The translations under genes and the position numbers were made by a program. A DNA stretch of 64,000 bases, from the NCBI GenBank assembly GCA_938039675.1, contig CALHUI010000004.1:107129-171128 (forward strand), given 5' to 3'. The DNA is from an uncultured Cytophagales bacterium. Its GTDB lineage: Bacteria; Bacteroidota; Bacteroidia; Cytophagales; Thermoflexibacteraceae. The notes below the pieces were generated by a model. It saw only the letters and a program-made list of their open reading frames with translations. It ran no database searches and was not told where the DNA came from. Shown piece after piece: positions 29,813-39,289 of this stretch (position 1 is the stretch's first letter; each line of letters begins with the position of its first letter).

Positions 29813-30472
29813 TTAATTGACAGTTTTGGTCATTTCCGCATCTGGCATAATTTCCGGCTCAACTTGTCTGTCGGATTGGGGTGCGGAGCGGTTAAAAAAT
29901 TTTCCTTGAAAAATTAGAATCAACATAACGCCTGTAAAAATAGAAGCATCGGCAACGTTGAATATAGGCCAAAGCGAGTAATAGTTGCCACCAATCAGCG
30001 GTATATAGTCAGGTAATGCGCCTTCCCAGATATCTAAGTAGAACATGTCTATTACCTGCCCGTGAAACCAAGGATACAAAGGCGGAGGATTGAGAACAAA
30101 CAAAGCATTGTCCAGCAATACGCCATAGAACGTACTGTCTATCACATTACCCAAGGCACCGCCCAGCACTAATGCCATGCACCAAATAAACCCGCTGTGA
30201 GCGCCTCGGCGCGCCATATAAGCAATGTAAACCGCAATAATTGCTACGGCTACAATACGGAACAGCGTCAGCCCGATTTTGCCATATTCCGAGGCAAATT
30301 CCAGCCCGAATGCCATACCGGGATTAAGTGTATAGTGTAGTTTGAACCAATCACCAAAAATTTTGATTTCACCCAGTGGCCCCATCTGCATGTACTCATG
30401 AACAGCCAACTTTACGGCTTGGTCAACAAGAATGACCGCCAAAGCGAGCAAATAATATTTTAAATATTTCAT
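29813..30472 (-). CDS. lspA: Lipoprotein signal peptidase
   Basis: 219 residues from ATG 30472. Four predicted transmembrane helices and the LspA motifs 'DQAVKLAV', 'YTLNPGMAFG', 'GGALGNVIDS' with the first catalytic Asp, and 'FNVADASIF' with the second. It is longer than proteobacterial LspA (about 165), owing to an insert around 'NPPPLYPWFHGQVIDM' typical of Bacteroidota and a hydrophilic tail. It cleaves prolipoprotein signals such as those of gldD, the cyclophilin and the small lipoprotein in this window. Confidence 0.95.
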   Translation of the reverse strand: MKYLKYYLLALAVILVDQAVKLAVHEYMQMGPLGEIKIFGDWFKLHYTLNPGMAFGLEFASEYGKIGLTLFRIVAVAIIAVYIAYMARRGAHSGFIWCMALVLGGALGNVIDSTFYGVLLDNALFVLNPPPLYPWFHGQVIDMFYLDIWEGALPDYIPLIGGNYYSLWPIFNVADASIFTGVMLILIFQGKFFNRSAPQSDRQVEPEIMPDAEMTKTVN

Positions 30473-30675
30473 TGTTAGCAATTTGTATCTACAAAGTAAG
30501 CCAAGTTTATGCCGATTTGCAACGGATTTTGCATTGCTTAACTATCCGGACAACTTATATTGCTTACACACAGCCATAAAACATTTTGCCATTGGGGAAA
30601 AAACAACGGCGCAGGAGATAAAAAATTCCTTCCATAAAGGGAACCTTCTAAAACTTGTGGTATTACTAAAAACTT

Positions 30676-31829
30676 ATGAAAACCCAATGCTTTATTCTCC
30701 TTGCCCTGTGGCTTTGTGGCAGTACTGCCTTCGCACAAGACTCATCCCATACCGCAAAGGCAACAAATGGGGCTATTGCACGCCCGATAAAAAAATTGTT
30801 ATCCCCTGCAATTATGATTGGACAAAATGTTTTTACAAAGAAAAATACGGTTTTGCGGCTGTACGAAAAGAGGAACATTACGGATTGATAGAAAAAACCG
30901 GACGGTTGGTATTGCCTTGTGAATATGACCCCCCTTATAAAAAATTTCAACTATAATTTTTGGTTCAGTGAAGGGCATGGCTTGGTTAATGAAAGGCAAT
31001 AAATATGGATTTATTGACAGCACAGGCAGGCAGGTTGTGCCTTGTAAATATGACTATGCAAGTTCCTTTCAGGAAGGATACGCAGTAGTGGCAAAAGACG
31101 GCAAGTATGGCTTTATGGACAAAACAGGGCGCGAGATAATACCTGCCGTATATATATGATGATGCCTCATGGTTTGAAGATGGATTGGCAAAAGTTAAGA
31201 AAGATGGTCAGTACGGTTTGATAGATAAAACAGGCAAGGAGGTAGTAGCTCCTGAATTTGATGCAATTGAGTTTTTTGGAGGAGCACGTGATAGGGTCGG
31301 AGTGTTGCAGAATGATTATTGGGGAATTATAGATAAGGAGAGCGGCGAACTTATAATAACTCCGCAATACGACCTGATAAAGAGTTTTTCCAACGGATTG
31401 GCGGCTGTGAAAACCAAGGGCAAATGGGGGGCAATTAATATGCAAGGTCAATTGGTAATCCCTCAAATATATGACGATTTGAGAGGTTTTAGCGAGGGTT
31501 TCATAAAAGCACAAGAAGATGGTAAATGGGGTTTGATAGGCTACGACGGTGGCATCATTGCCCCTTTCATCTATGACAGATTCTATGATGGTTCTTTACC
31601 TGTTTTTCGCGAAGGGCTTACACCGGTCAATATCGGTGCTCAAAAGACAGATAGATATCCCTTTGGGAAAGGCGGCAAATGGGGTTTTATCAACAAGCAG
31701 GGCAAGCTGGTAATACCGTGCAAATACATGGACGTTTCCCAATTTGACTAAGGATTAGCGAGCGTGCACTTGAGCGAAGAAATTTATTTCCTCATCAACA
31801 GAGAAGGCGTAGAATACTACGAACCCTAA
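30676..31829 (+). pseudogene. WG-repeat secreted protein gene, multiply broken
   Basis: Starts with a signal peptide ('MKTQCFILLALWLCGSTAFA', 30676). WG (beta-wing) repeats such as 'GLIEKTGRLVLPCEYD', 'YGFIDSTGRQVVPCKYD', 'YGLIDKTGKEVVAPEFD' and 'WGFINKQGKLVIPCKYM' run to the end, with C-terminus 'NREGVEYYEP'. The frame breaks at least three times: about 30745, about 30975 and at the TA run near 31150. An in-frame TAA at 31749-31751 follows, after which the frame continues to 31829. Removing four bases of the TA run restores a perfect repeat. Function of WG proteins is generally unknown. Confidence 0.8.
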
Positions 31830-33334
31830 AACTGAAAATAAATAAACGGTTGCACCGCAGCAGTTTTCATCTGGAATAGCAGCAGCACTACAAAAGCAAC
31901 AATAATCGCTTTGGTTACGTCGGGCAAAGCTGTAAATTGTACAGAAAGAGTTGTTTTAAACGAACGTGGCAGCAGGTGTGCCGCAAAACCGAAAGCAATC
32001 AGCAGGAAAGGCTTATAGTATGCTCCGAGAGCCGCCGCGATAATTTCAGGCTGAAAGTTGAATGCAATTTGTGAGAGCATATCGCCGACTGCCTGCATAT
32101 CGGCAGCGCGGAAAAATATCCAGCAGAAAGCGACAAAGTGGAAGGTGAGCAAACCGCTCCAAAGGACAGCGCCTGTTTCGCCTGCTGTTTTTTTGGCGGG
32201 GAACGCCTCCATCCACATTTTGTGGAGTGCCAGCGCTGTGCCGTGCAACGCGCCCCAAATAATGAATCGCACGTGTGCGCCGTGCCACAAACCACCCAGC
32301 AGCATGGTAAGGGCAAGGTTGATGTAGGTGCGAACTTTGCCCTTGCGGTTGCCGCCCAGCGAAATATAGAGGTAGTCGCGCAGCCAGGAGGACAGCGAAA
32401 TATGCCAGCGCCGCCAGAAATCGGTAATATTTTGTGCCTTGTAGGGCGAGTTGAAGTTCAGCGGCAGGCGGTAGCCAAGCAGCAGCGCAAGCCCGATAGC
32501 CACATCGCTGTAGCCCGAAAAATCGCAGTAAATTTGGATGGAATAGCCGTAAACCGCCATCAGGTTTTCAAAACCGCTATAGGTCAGCGGACTCTCAAAA
32601 ACCCTGTCCACATAGTTAATGGAAATGTAGTCCGAAATGAAAATCTTTTTAATTAAGCCGTTGATAATCAGGAAAACGGCGTGCCCGAACTCCTCTTGAT
32701 TCAAGTTGTAGGGCTTATAGATTTGCGGTACGAAATCCGCAGCCCGCACAATAGGTCCTGCGACCAACTGCGGGAAAAAACTCACAAAAAAGGCAAAATC
32801 CCAAATGTCGTTCACGGGTTTGAGATTGCCCCTGTAAATATCTATGGAGTAGCTGATGGTTTGGAACGTATAAAACGAAATACCGACGGGCAAGATAATA
32901 TTGTCAATATCAAAAAAAGTACCCGCCAACTGATTCGTAATAACTGCCAGTAGATTAGTCGCCTGAAAATCCGTCCCTGCCAGTTGGTTGATAATGTCGG
33001 TCAGGAAGTAGGTGTACTTAAAATAGCCCAAGATGGCAAGATTAATCACCACGCTTGCTGTTACAAGCCGTTTGCGGGTTGTGGGGTTGCCCGACTCATA
33101 GATTTTCTTACCGATGTGGTAGTCTATGATGGTGGAAAGTATCAGCAAAGTAAAAAAATAGCCTCCCGAGAGGTAGTAGAAATACATACTTACCGCCATC
33201 AGGTACAGGCTGCGGGCGCGGTTGTTTTGGTAGATAAACTGATACCCTAATAATACTACGCCAAAAAAGACCCAAAAGATTGCTGCGCTGAAAATCAGCG
33301 GCTCATTTTCTTTATAGACAAACCACTGCCACAT
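31826..33334 (-). CDS. MBOAT-family membrane O-acyltransferase
   Basis: 502 residues, about ten transmembrane helices; AlgI/DltB-like. Diagnostic segments are 'LPVGISFYTFQTISYSIDIY', 'FFPQLVAGPIVRA', 'GYSDVAIGLALLLGYRLP', 'WRRWHISLSSWLRDYLYI', and the catalytic His region 'LLGGLWHGAHVRFIIWGALH'. Such enzymes pass acyl (often acetyl) groups across the inner membrane to a polysaccharide or similar acceptor, usually together with an extracellular SGNH/AlgX-like partner. No partner is adjacent. Its stop overlaps the end of the WG pseudogene by four bases. Confidence 0.92.
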   Translation of the reverse strand: MWQWFVYKENEPLIFSAAIFWVFFGVVLLGYQFIYQNNRARSLYLMAVSMYFYYLSGGYFFTLLILSTIIDYHIGKKIYESGNPTTRKRLVTASVVINLAILGYFKYTYFLTDIINQLAGTDFQATNLLAVITNQLAGTFFDIDNIILPVGISFYTFQTISYSIDIYRGNLKPVNDIWDFAFFVSFFPQLVAGPIVRAADFVPQIYKPYNLNQEEFGHAVFLIINGLIKKIFISDYISINYVDRVFESPLTYSGFENLMAVYGYSIQIYCDFSGYSDVAIGLALLLGYRLPLNFNSPYKAQNITDFWRRWHISLSSWLRDYLYISLGGNRKGKVRTYINLALTMLLGGLWHGAHVRFIIWGALHGTALALHKMWMEAFPAKKTAGETGAVLWSGLLTFHFVAFCWIFFRAADMQAVGDMLSQIAFNFQPEIIAAALGAYYKPFLLIAFGFAAHLLPRSFKTTLSVQFTALPDVTKAIIVAFVVLLLFQMKTAAVQPFIYFQF

Positions 33335-33420
33335 AGGGCCAAAATTAGGCTTTTTGCATTTTTCGTATCGCTTTTTTTATTTTATTTGTGCACGCAAGCC
33401 TAAATACCAAATAAAATACT

Positions 33421-34356
33421 GTGGAACAAGTAATTCGCATCGGTACGCGCGCCAGCCGATTAGCCCTGTGGCAGGCCGAATATGTTGCCCAACGCCTGCA
33501 AAATGAAGGATTCGGAGTAGAAATTGTTCCGATAGAAACCGCCGGCGATAAAATATTGCACAAAACCATTTCCAAAATTGGCAGTAAGGGCATTTTCACG
33601 GAAGAGTTAGAGCAGCAACTGCACAGCGGCGAAATAGATATTGCCGTACACAGCGCAAAGGATTTGCCATCCTCATTACCCGATGAGTTGGAAATCATTG
33701 CCTACACCGAGCGAGAGAAAGTACACGACGTATTAGTGAGCTACAATAAGTATTTTACACTGGACGAAAGCCAAAAAATTGTATTAGGTACTTCCTCTAC
33801 CCGTCGCATCGCCATGATTAAGCACTATATGCCCAAAATAAAAACCGTAGATGTGCGTGGCAACCTGCAAACCCGTATGCGCAAAATGGAAGAAGGGCTT
33901 TGCGATGCGTTGGTGCTTGCCTATGCGGGCGTTAATCGCATGGAGTATGAGGAGTTTATTGTCATGCACCTGCCAACCGATACGTTTACCCCCGCCGTTG
34001 GTCAAGGCAGCATTGCCGTTGAGGTTTCCATGCGAATGAATGAAGACATGCTGCACAAAATCAGAAATGCGGTTAATCATGAGCCGACCGAATTGCGCCT
34101 GCGTGCCGAGCGGGCTTTTCTGCGCACGCTGCAAGGAGGGTGCAACATACCGACTTTTGCACTGGCAGAGTTTACGCCAAACAACGACCTGACCATTAAC
34201 GGGGGTATTATCAGCCTGAACGGTCGCGAAATTGTGCGTGCCGAGCAAACAGGAAGCACAGATGACCCCGAAGCTATCGGATATGCCTTGGCCTACAAAG
34301 TACTTGAACAAGGCGGCGAAAAGATTTTGCATGATATTAAGAAGCAACATGCGTAA
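33421..34356 (+). CDS. hemC: Hydroxymethylbilane synthase (porphobilinogen deaminase)
   Basis: 311 residues from a GTG start at 33421. It polymerises four porphobilinogens in haem synthesis. 'VIRIGTRASRLALWQAEYVA', 'VHSAKDLPSSLP', 'LGTSSTRRIAMIKH', 'VRGNLQTRMRKM' and the dipyrromethane-binding Cys in 'LQGGCNIPTFA' are all present. It is divergent from the MBOAT gene with about 85 bases between. Other haem genes are not adjacent. Confidence 0.96.
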   Translation: MEQVIRIGTRASRLALWQAEYVAQRLQNEGFGVEIVPIETAGDKILHKTISKIGSKGIFTEELEQQLHSGEIDIAVHSAKDLPSSLPDELEIIAYTEREKVHDVLVSYNKYFTLDESQKIVLGTSSTRRIAMIKHYMPKIKTVDVRGNLQTRMRKMEEGLCDALVLAYAGVNRMEYEEFIVMHLPTDTFTPAVGQGSIAVEVSMRMNEDMLHKIRNAVNHEPTELRLRAERAFLRTLQGGCNIPTFALAEFTPNNDLTINGGIISLNGREIVRAEQTGSTDDPEAIGYALAYKVLEQGGEKILHDIKKQHA

Positions 34357-34373
34357 AAATTTTTTTGTGGGCG

Positions 34374-34404
34374 CTTGCAATTTTATTCCGATACTATAAA
34401 TTTG
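34374..34404 (+). promoter_or_regulatory. Promoter of the tRNA-Gln gene
   Basis: CTTG at 34374-34377 (three of four consensus bases), 19-base spacer, TAAATTTG at 34397-34404. The tRNA begins 16 bases downstream. Confidence 0.65.
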
Positions 34405-34419
34405 TGGAAAATTAAGGAT

Positions 34420-34491
34420 TGACTGATGGTGTAATTGGCAACACAGCAGATTTTGGTTCTGTTATTCCTGGTTCGAGTCCAGGTCGGTCAA
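34420..34491 (+). tRNA. tRNA-Gln (anticodon TTG)
   Basis: A 72-base cloverleaf. The acceptor stem TGACTGA pairs with TCGGTCA, the D arm is closed by GTGT/ACAC, the anticodon loop is TTTTGGT with TTG at 34-36, and the T arm is CCTGG/CCAGG around TTCGAGT. The discriminator is A; CCA is not encoded. It has its own promoter and terminator. Confidence 0.95.
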
Positions 34492-34496
34492 CAAAC

Positions 34497-34533
34497 AAAA
34501 TAATCCCGATGTATATCGGGATTATTTTGTTTT
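34497..34533 (+). terminator. Terminator after tRNA-Gln
   Basis: A perfect 12-bp inverted repeat AATAATCCCGAT / ATCGGGATTATT (34499-34510 with 34515-34526) with a four-base loop, followed by TTGTTTT. It separates the tRNA from prs. Confidence 0.85.
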
Positions 34534-34560
34534 AGTAAGGAACATTATTTGTAAGCGGTT

Positions 34561-35496
34561 ATGCCCGTTAAGATTTTCTCAGGCAGCGGCTCCTTGGAAC
34601 TTGCTGTTAAAATAGCCTACTGCTACGGTACGCCTCTTGGCGCATTAGAGCGCAAGCGTTTTAGCGATGGCGAGCTTTCGGTCGCCTTTGAAGAGTCTAT
34701 CCGCGGCGAGCATGTATTTCTGATTCAGTCCACTATGCCGCCTGCCGAAAACTTGATGGAACTGCTGCTTATGATTGATGCGGCACGCAGAGCATCGGCC
34801 AAATATGTAACCGTAGTAATTCCATATTTCGGTTACGCACGGCAAGACCGCAAAGACCGCCCTCGCGTCAGCATTGCCGCCAAATTGGTTGCCAACTTGT
34901 TATCTGCAGCAGGTGCCAACCGCATCATCACCTGCGACCTGCACGCCGGGCAAATTCAGGGCTTCTTTGATATTCCGTTAGACCACCTGAGCGCTATCCC
35001 CATTTTTATTCCTCATATCCGCAACTTGGTTAAAATACACCAGTTGAATGCCATATTTGCATCGCCTGATATGGGAGGAGTAGCCCGTGCGCGCGCATTT
35101 GCCAGCTATTTTAATGCCGATATGGTCATTTGCGACAAGCAACGCAAACGCGCCAACGAAGTGGCAGCCATGCAGGTAATCGGCGAACCGGAAGGAATGG
35201 ATATTTTCCTGATTGATGACATGGTAGATACAGCCGGCACGCTTTGCAAAGCAGCAGAAGTACTGAAAGAAAAAGGCGCAAAGTCGGTTCGTGCCATTTG
35301 CTCACATGCTATCCTTTCCGGAAAGGCCATTAGCAACATAGAAAATTCGCAGTTGGAGGAATTAGTTGTTACCGATACGCTCCCTCCGCGTGTTGAGAAC
35401 CATCCTAAAATCACGTATCTCTCGGTCGCGGATTTATTTGCCAAAGCCATTCGCAAAATCCACGACCAAGAGTCTATCAGCACCTTGTTTATTTAA
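34561..35496 (+). CDS. prs: Ribose-phosphate pyrophosphokinase
   Basis: 311 residues, class I length. Makes PRPP from ribose 5-phosphate and ATP. Seen: 'FSDGELSVAFEESIRGEHVF', 'PYFGYARQDRKDRPR', 'CDLHAGQIQGFFDIPLDHL', and the PRPP loop 'IDDMVDTAGTLCKAAEVL'. It precedes rplY by 32 bases, a frequent bacterial pairing (prs-ctc/rplY), so they are likely co-transcribed. Confidence 0.97.
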   Translation: MPVKIFSGSGSLELAVKIAYCYGTPLGALERKRFSDGELSVAFEESIRGEHVFLIQSTMPPAENLMELLLMIDAARRASAKYVTVVIPYFGYARQDRKDRPRVSIAAKLVANLLSAAGANRIITCDLHAGQIQGFFDIPLDHLSAIPIFIPHIRNLVKIHQLNAIFASPDMGGVARARAFASYFNADMVICDKQRKRANEVAAMQVIGEPEGMDIFLIDDMVDTAGTLCKAAEVLKEKGAKSVRAICSHAILSGKAISNIENSQLEELVVTDTLPPRVENHPKITYLSVADLFAKAIRKIHDQESISTLFI

Positions 35497-35528
35497 TCAT
35501 ATTTTCCATTTTATCAACATCTATTTAT

Positions 35529-36095
35529 ATGAAAACGCTTGAGATTATAGGGTTTAAAAGAGCAAATCTCGGAAAAAGGAACGCTAAAGACCTTCGCAAC
35601 GAAGCACTTGTTCCTTGCGTGTTGTATGGCACCGGCCGTCAGGTACATTTTGCCGTACCTATGATTTTGTTCCGCGGACTGATTTATACACCGGAAGTTC
35701 ATATGGTTGAACTCAACATTGAAGGTGATATCTATAAAGCTATCCTGCAAGACATCCAGTTCCACCCTGTAAACGAGATGATTATGCACGCTGACTTCCT
35801 CGAGTTGCAGGATGATAAGCCCGTGAAAATGAACATCCCCGTACACTTGAAAGGCACTGCCATTGGTGTACAAAAAGGTGGTAAATTGGTGGTAAAACAA
35901 TCAAAAGTACGCATCAAGGCTTTGCCTGCTCATATGCCTGACTTTGTAGAGTTAGACATTACCAATATGGATTTGGGCAAGTCGGTTCGTGTGCGCGATA
36001 TTGTAACCAACAATTTTGAAATTCTGACCAACGGACAGGTAACTGTTGCAAGTATTGCCATCCCACGTGCGCTGCGCGGAAAAACTCAGGAATAG
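35529..36095 (+). CDS. rplY: 50S ribosomal protein L25, long (Ctc) form
   Basis: 188 residues: N-terminal 5S-rRNA-binding L25 domain (about 1-90) plus the C-terminal beta domain (about 95-180) of the TL5/Ctc type ('NIPVHLKGTAIGVQKGGKLV'). Downstream of prs and followed by a strong terminator at 36120. Confidence 0.95.
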   Translation: MKTLEIIGFKRANLGKRNAKDLRNEALVPCVLYGTGRQVHFAVPMILFRGLIYTPEVHMVELNIEGDIYKAILQDIQFHPVNEMIMHADFLELQDDKPVKMNIPVHLKGTAIGVQKGGKLVVKQSKVRIKALPAHMPDFVELDITNMDLGKSVRVRDIVTNNFEILTNGQVTVASIAIPRALRGKTQE

Positions 36096-36119
36096 CACTT
36101 TTGCAAAATTTTCTTCATC

Positions 36120-36153
36120 AACTGCCAAATCTCAACCGATTTGGCAGTTTTTT
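36120..36153 (+). terminator. Terminator after prs-rplY
   Basis: A perfect 12-bp inverted repeat AACTGCCAAATC / GATTTGGCAGTT (36120-36131 with 36138-36149) with a six-base loop, running into seven or more T. Confidence 0.9.
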
Positions 36154-36353
36154 TATGATAACACCTTGTTATTATCTTGTTTATTATTGGTAAGATACAA
36201 TAAAATGCGTAACTATGCATAAACTTTAACAGGCAGCAACAAGTGTTTGCATAAAAATCCGTTTTAAAAAATCGCTTTTAATACAAAGTGCGCTAAATTG
36301 CTGCGTACCCCTTTATCAATCTTTTCAGTTAAACCTATATCTGTTCTGCTGAC

Positions 36354-38300
36354 GTGAATAAGCAATATATTATTCAGTTCGCCATTTTTATTGTTGCCTT
36401 TATATTTTTGGTAAAACTGTTCTTTTTGCAGGTACTTGACCAAGGCTACAAATTAGAAGCTGACAATAATGCCGTGCAGCGTGTAGTACGCCATGCCGTA
36501 CGCGGTATAATCACCGACCGCTATGGGAAGCTCGTTGTTTCCAATACGCCCGTATTTGATATTTACATCATCCCCAAAGAGTTTTCTCTGAAAGACACCG
36601 CCCAATTTTGCAGCCTGTTCGATATCAGCAAAGAGGAGTTGATTAATAAATATACCAAAGCAAAACAGTACTCCCGCTATAAACCTTCCTTATTTTTAAA
36701 AGACGTTAAGATAGACCATTTCGCCAAAATCAGAGACCGTATGGATGAGTTCAGCGGTCTTTTTGAAGAAGCTCGTACCGTTCGCGAGTATCCGCATAAA
36801 AGCATGGCCAATGCGTTGGGTTATGTAAAGGAAGTTGATAAGAAAATTTTAGAGCAAGATGTGGAAGGCTACTACAAAGCAGGCGACCAAATAGGCAGGT
36901 CGGGTATTGAAGCAAGTTATGAACGCATATTGAGAGGTAAACATGGCGTAACCTATAATTATGTGGATGTACGGCGCATAGTAAAAGGGTCTTATCGCAA
37001 CGGGGCATTTGACACCTTGCCCGAAAACGGCAAAACGCTGATTTCTTCGGTAGATTTGGAGTTGCAGCAATACGGCGAACTGTTGATGCAAAACAAAATC
37101 GGCAGCATTGTAGCCATAGAACCAGCAACGGGTGAAATTTTGGCAATGATTTCTGCCCCTTCCTACGACCCCAATAAACTGACCGGCTCAGGCAAAGAGG
37201 TGTCGCAAAATTATGCTATGCTGGTAAACGATACGCATCGCCCGCTTTACAACCGCACACTGATGGCTCCTTATCCGCCCGGCTCTATTTTTAAGTTGGT
37301 GCAAGCACTTATCGGCCTACAAGAGGGCGTAATAGATACCGTAAATACCAGAATCCCTTGCATACAGGATATTGTCAAATGCCACTCGCACCCCAGCCCG
37401 TTAGATGTAAGAGGTTCGGTGCAACACTCCTGCAACCCATTTTATCATCGGGTATTCCATCGGATTATCATTCAGGAGAAATCCAAAAACTATGTGGAAG
37501 ACACCCGTATCGGGCTTGCCAATTGGGTGAAATACTTAGAGAAGTTTGGGCTTGGCAAACCGCTCGGGTCAGATTTGCCCAATGAAAAATCCGGCTTAGT
37601 GCCTACCGTAGCTTACTATGATAAAAAGTACAAGGGCAAACCTTGGAAATTCGGCAACATCTATTCCCTTAGCATCGGGCAAGGCGAAATAGGCGTACTG
37701 CCCATTCAAATGGCCAACCTTGCCGCTATTATGGCTAATCGCGGCTATTATTACACGCCTCATATCATTAAAGGAATAGAGCAACCGGGTAATATTGACG
37801 AAAAGTTTTTAGTAAAACATGAAACCGGTATCAAGCGTGAATATTTTGAATACATTGTTTCGGGTATGGAACAGGTAGTGCGGGCAGGCACTGCCAGACG
37901 TGCATTCATCCCCGATTTGCCGATTTGCGGCAAAACAGGAACTGCACAGAACCCCCACGGCGATGACCACTCGGTATTCATCGGTTTTGCCCCCAAGCAC
38001 AATCCTAAAATTGCCATTGCGGTTTATGTAGAAAATGCAGGATTTGGCGGCACATGGGCTGCCCCTATTGCCAGCCTGATGATGGAAAAGTACATCCTTC
38101 GCACAATTTCCAGAAAGCATTTAGAAGAAGAAATTATCCGCAAGGATTTTATAACGCCCCCTCAGAAAAAGGCAGCAACCGAAAAGCCTGCCACCAAAAT
38201 TGCGGGCAACCCCGCCCGACAAGCGCAAGAACAAAAAATGCCGGACATGCAAACCCTTCCTTTGCGAACTGTGGCATTACCCTTGCCCAGTGAAAATTGA
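36354..38300 (+). CDS. mrdA: Penicillin-binding protein 2 (elongation transpeptidase)
   Basis: 648 residues from a GTG start. One N-terminal transmembrane helix (about 6-27), the PBP dimerisation/pedestal domain, then the transpeptidase domain. Active-site Ser311 is in 'PPGSIFK', with 'HSCN' as the SxN motif and 'CGKTGTAQNP' as KTG. It cross-links peptidoglycan during cell elongation. The usual mreBCD/rodA neighbours are absent; rplY lies upstream. Its TGA stop overlaps the ATG of the following PorP/SprF gene by one base, so translation is coupled. The C-terminus has a Lys/Pro/Gln-rich tail. Confidence 0.93.
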   Translation: MNKQYIIQFAIFIVAFIFLVKLFFLQVLDQGYKLEADNNAVQRVVRHAVRGIITDRYGKLVVSNTPVFDIYIIPKEFSLKDTAQFCSLFDISKEELINKYTKAKQYSRYKPSLFLKDVKIDHFAKIRDRMDEFSGLFEEARTVREYPHKSMANALGYVKEVDKKILEQDVEGYYKAGDQIGRSGIEASYERILRGKHGVTYNYVDVRRIVKGSYRNGAFDTLPENGKTLISSVDLELQQYGELLMQNKIGSIVAIEPATGEILAMISAPSYDPNKLTGSGKEVSQNYAMLVNDTHRPLYNRTLMAPYPPGSIFKLVQALIGLQEGVIDTVNTRIPCIQDIVKCHSHPSPLDVRGSVQHSCNPFYHRVFHRIIIQEKSKNYVEDTRIGLANWVKYLEKFGLGKPLGSDLPNEKSGLVPTVAYYDKKYKGKPWKFGNIYSLSIGQGEIGVLPIQMANLAAIMANRGYYYTPHIIKGIEQPGNIDEKFLVKHETGIKREYFEYIVSGMEQVVRAGTARRAFIPDLPICGKTGTAQNPHGDDHSVFIGFAPKHNPKIAIAVYVENAGFGGTWAAPIASLMMEKYILRTISRKHLEEEIIRKDFITPPQKKAATEKPATKIAGNPARQAQEQKMPDMQTLPLRTVALPLPSEN

Positions 38301-39289
38301 TGAGAAACTACTATCTGACTTGGGCAAGTTTAATAGGGCTTTTCCTGTCTTGGAGCCTACATGCGCAAACCCCGCAGTTTACGCAGTTTTACCATGCACC
38401 CATGGCTGTAAATCCTGCTTTTGCGGGCACTACTACGCAATATCGCATGGGATTACTGCATCGACAGCAGTGGTTAGGTGCGTCGGCACGCATGGCGACT
38501 ACCTATGCCGCTTTTGATGCTAACCTCCCAACCATTAGCAGCGGAGCAGGGGCTTATTTAACCCACGATGCAGCACCGACCGGTCAGTTCCAGCAAATTA
38601 CCTTGCAGGCAGTGTACAGTTTTCAACTGCGATTGAGCAACAAGTACATGTTGCGCATGGGACTGAACGCGGGGATGTCTAATCGCAGCACTGCCATCAA
38701 CTCACTGCGCTTTACCAGCCAAGTGCGTCCCGATGAACCCGATGTATTTGAGGGCAACGGCAGCAACAGCCGTTTTTTTGCTGATTTTGGCTCTGGCATA
38801 TTGTTTTACAGCGCGCAGTTTTGGGCAGGGGCTTCGGTTTTGCATCTGAACAAGCCCGATATTTCCTTCCTAAGCGGCGAGTCTGCTGCATTGCCGCGCC
38901 TCTATGCCGCTCATATGGGAGGCAAGTTTTCCTTTCCAACGGATGGCAGCGGCGATATCTACCTACTGCCTGCACTGCTTTTTAAACAACAGGGAGCAGC
39001 GCGACAGTTGGATGTAGGCGCTCGTGTGGCATTTGAACGCTCCCCCATTCAGGTTGGTGCACAGTATCGCGGCTTGCCCTTGTTGCAATCGTTCGGCCTG
39101 CCCCGTCAGGATGCTGTTGCTGCCATTATCGGCATTTATCGCGACAACTGGCAAATGGCTTACAGTTATGACCTGCCCATCAGCAACATGAACAGAGTAA
39201 CAAGTGGCTCGCATGAAATAGGCATCGTGTACATGTGGGCAACGCGCGATTTTCGCCGTCAAAGCGGTATCAGATGCCCTGTTTTCTAA
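38300..39289 (+). CDS. PorP/SprF-family outer-membrane protein
   Basis: 329 residues with a signal peptide ('...[12 protein letters not shown]'-like, '[14 protein letters not shown]'). PorP/SprF hallmarks follow: '[19 protein letters not shown]', '[10 protein letters not shown]', '[15 protein letters not shown]' and '[10 protein letters not shown]'-like '[15 protein letters not shown]'. Predicted beta-barrel in the outer membrane. SprF is needed for secretion of the adhesin SprB; PorP is a type IX secretion component. No SprB-like giant gene is adjacent. It shares the TGATG junction with the PBP2 gene and overlaps ruvC by four bases at its 3' end. Confidence 0.88.
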   Translation: MRNYYLTWASLIGLFLSWSLHAQTPQFTQFYHAPMAVNPAFAGTTTQYRMGLLHRQQWLGASARMATTYAAFDANLPTISSGAGAYLTHDAAPTGQFQQITLQAVYSFQLRLSNKYMLRMGLNAGMSNRSTAINSLRFTSQVRPDEPDVFEGNGSNSRFFADFGSGILFYSAQFWAGASVLHLNKPDISFLSGESAALPRLYAAHMGGKFSFPTDGSGDIYLLPALLFKQQGAARQLDVGARVAFERSPIQVGAQYRGLPLLQSFGLPRQDAVAAIIGIYRDNWQMAYSYDLPISNMNRVTSGSHEIGIVYMWATRDFRRQSGIRCPVF

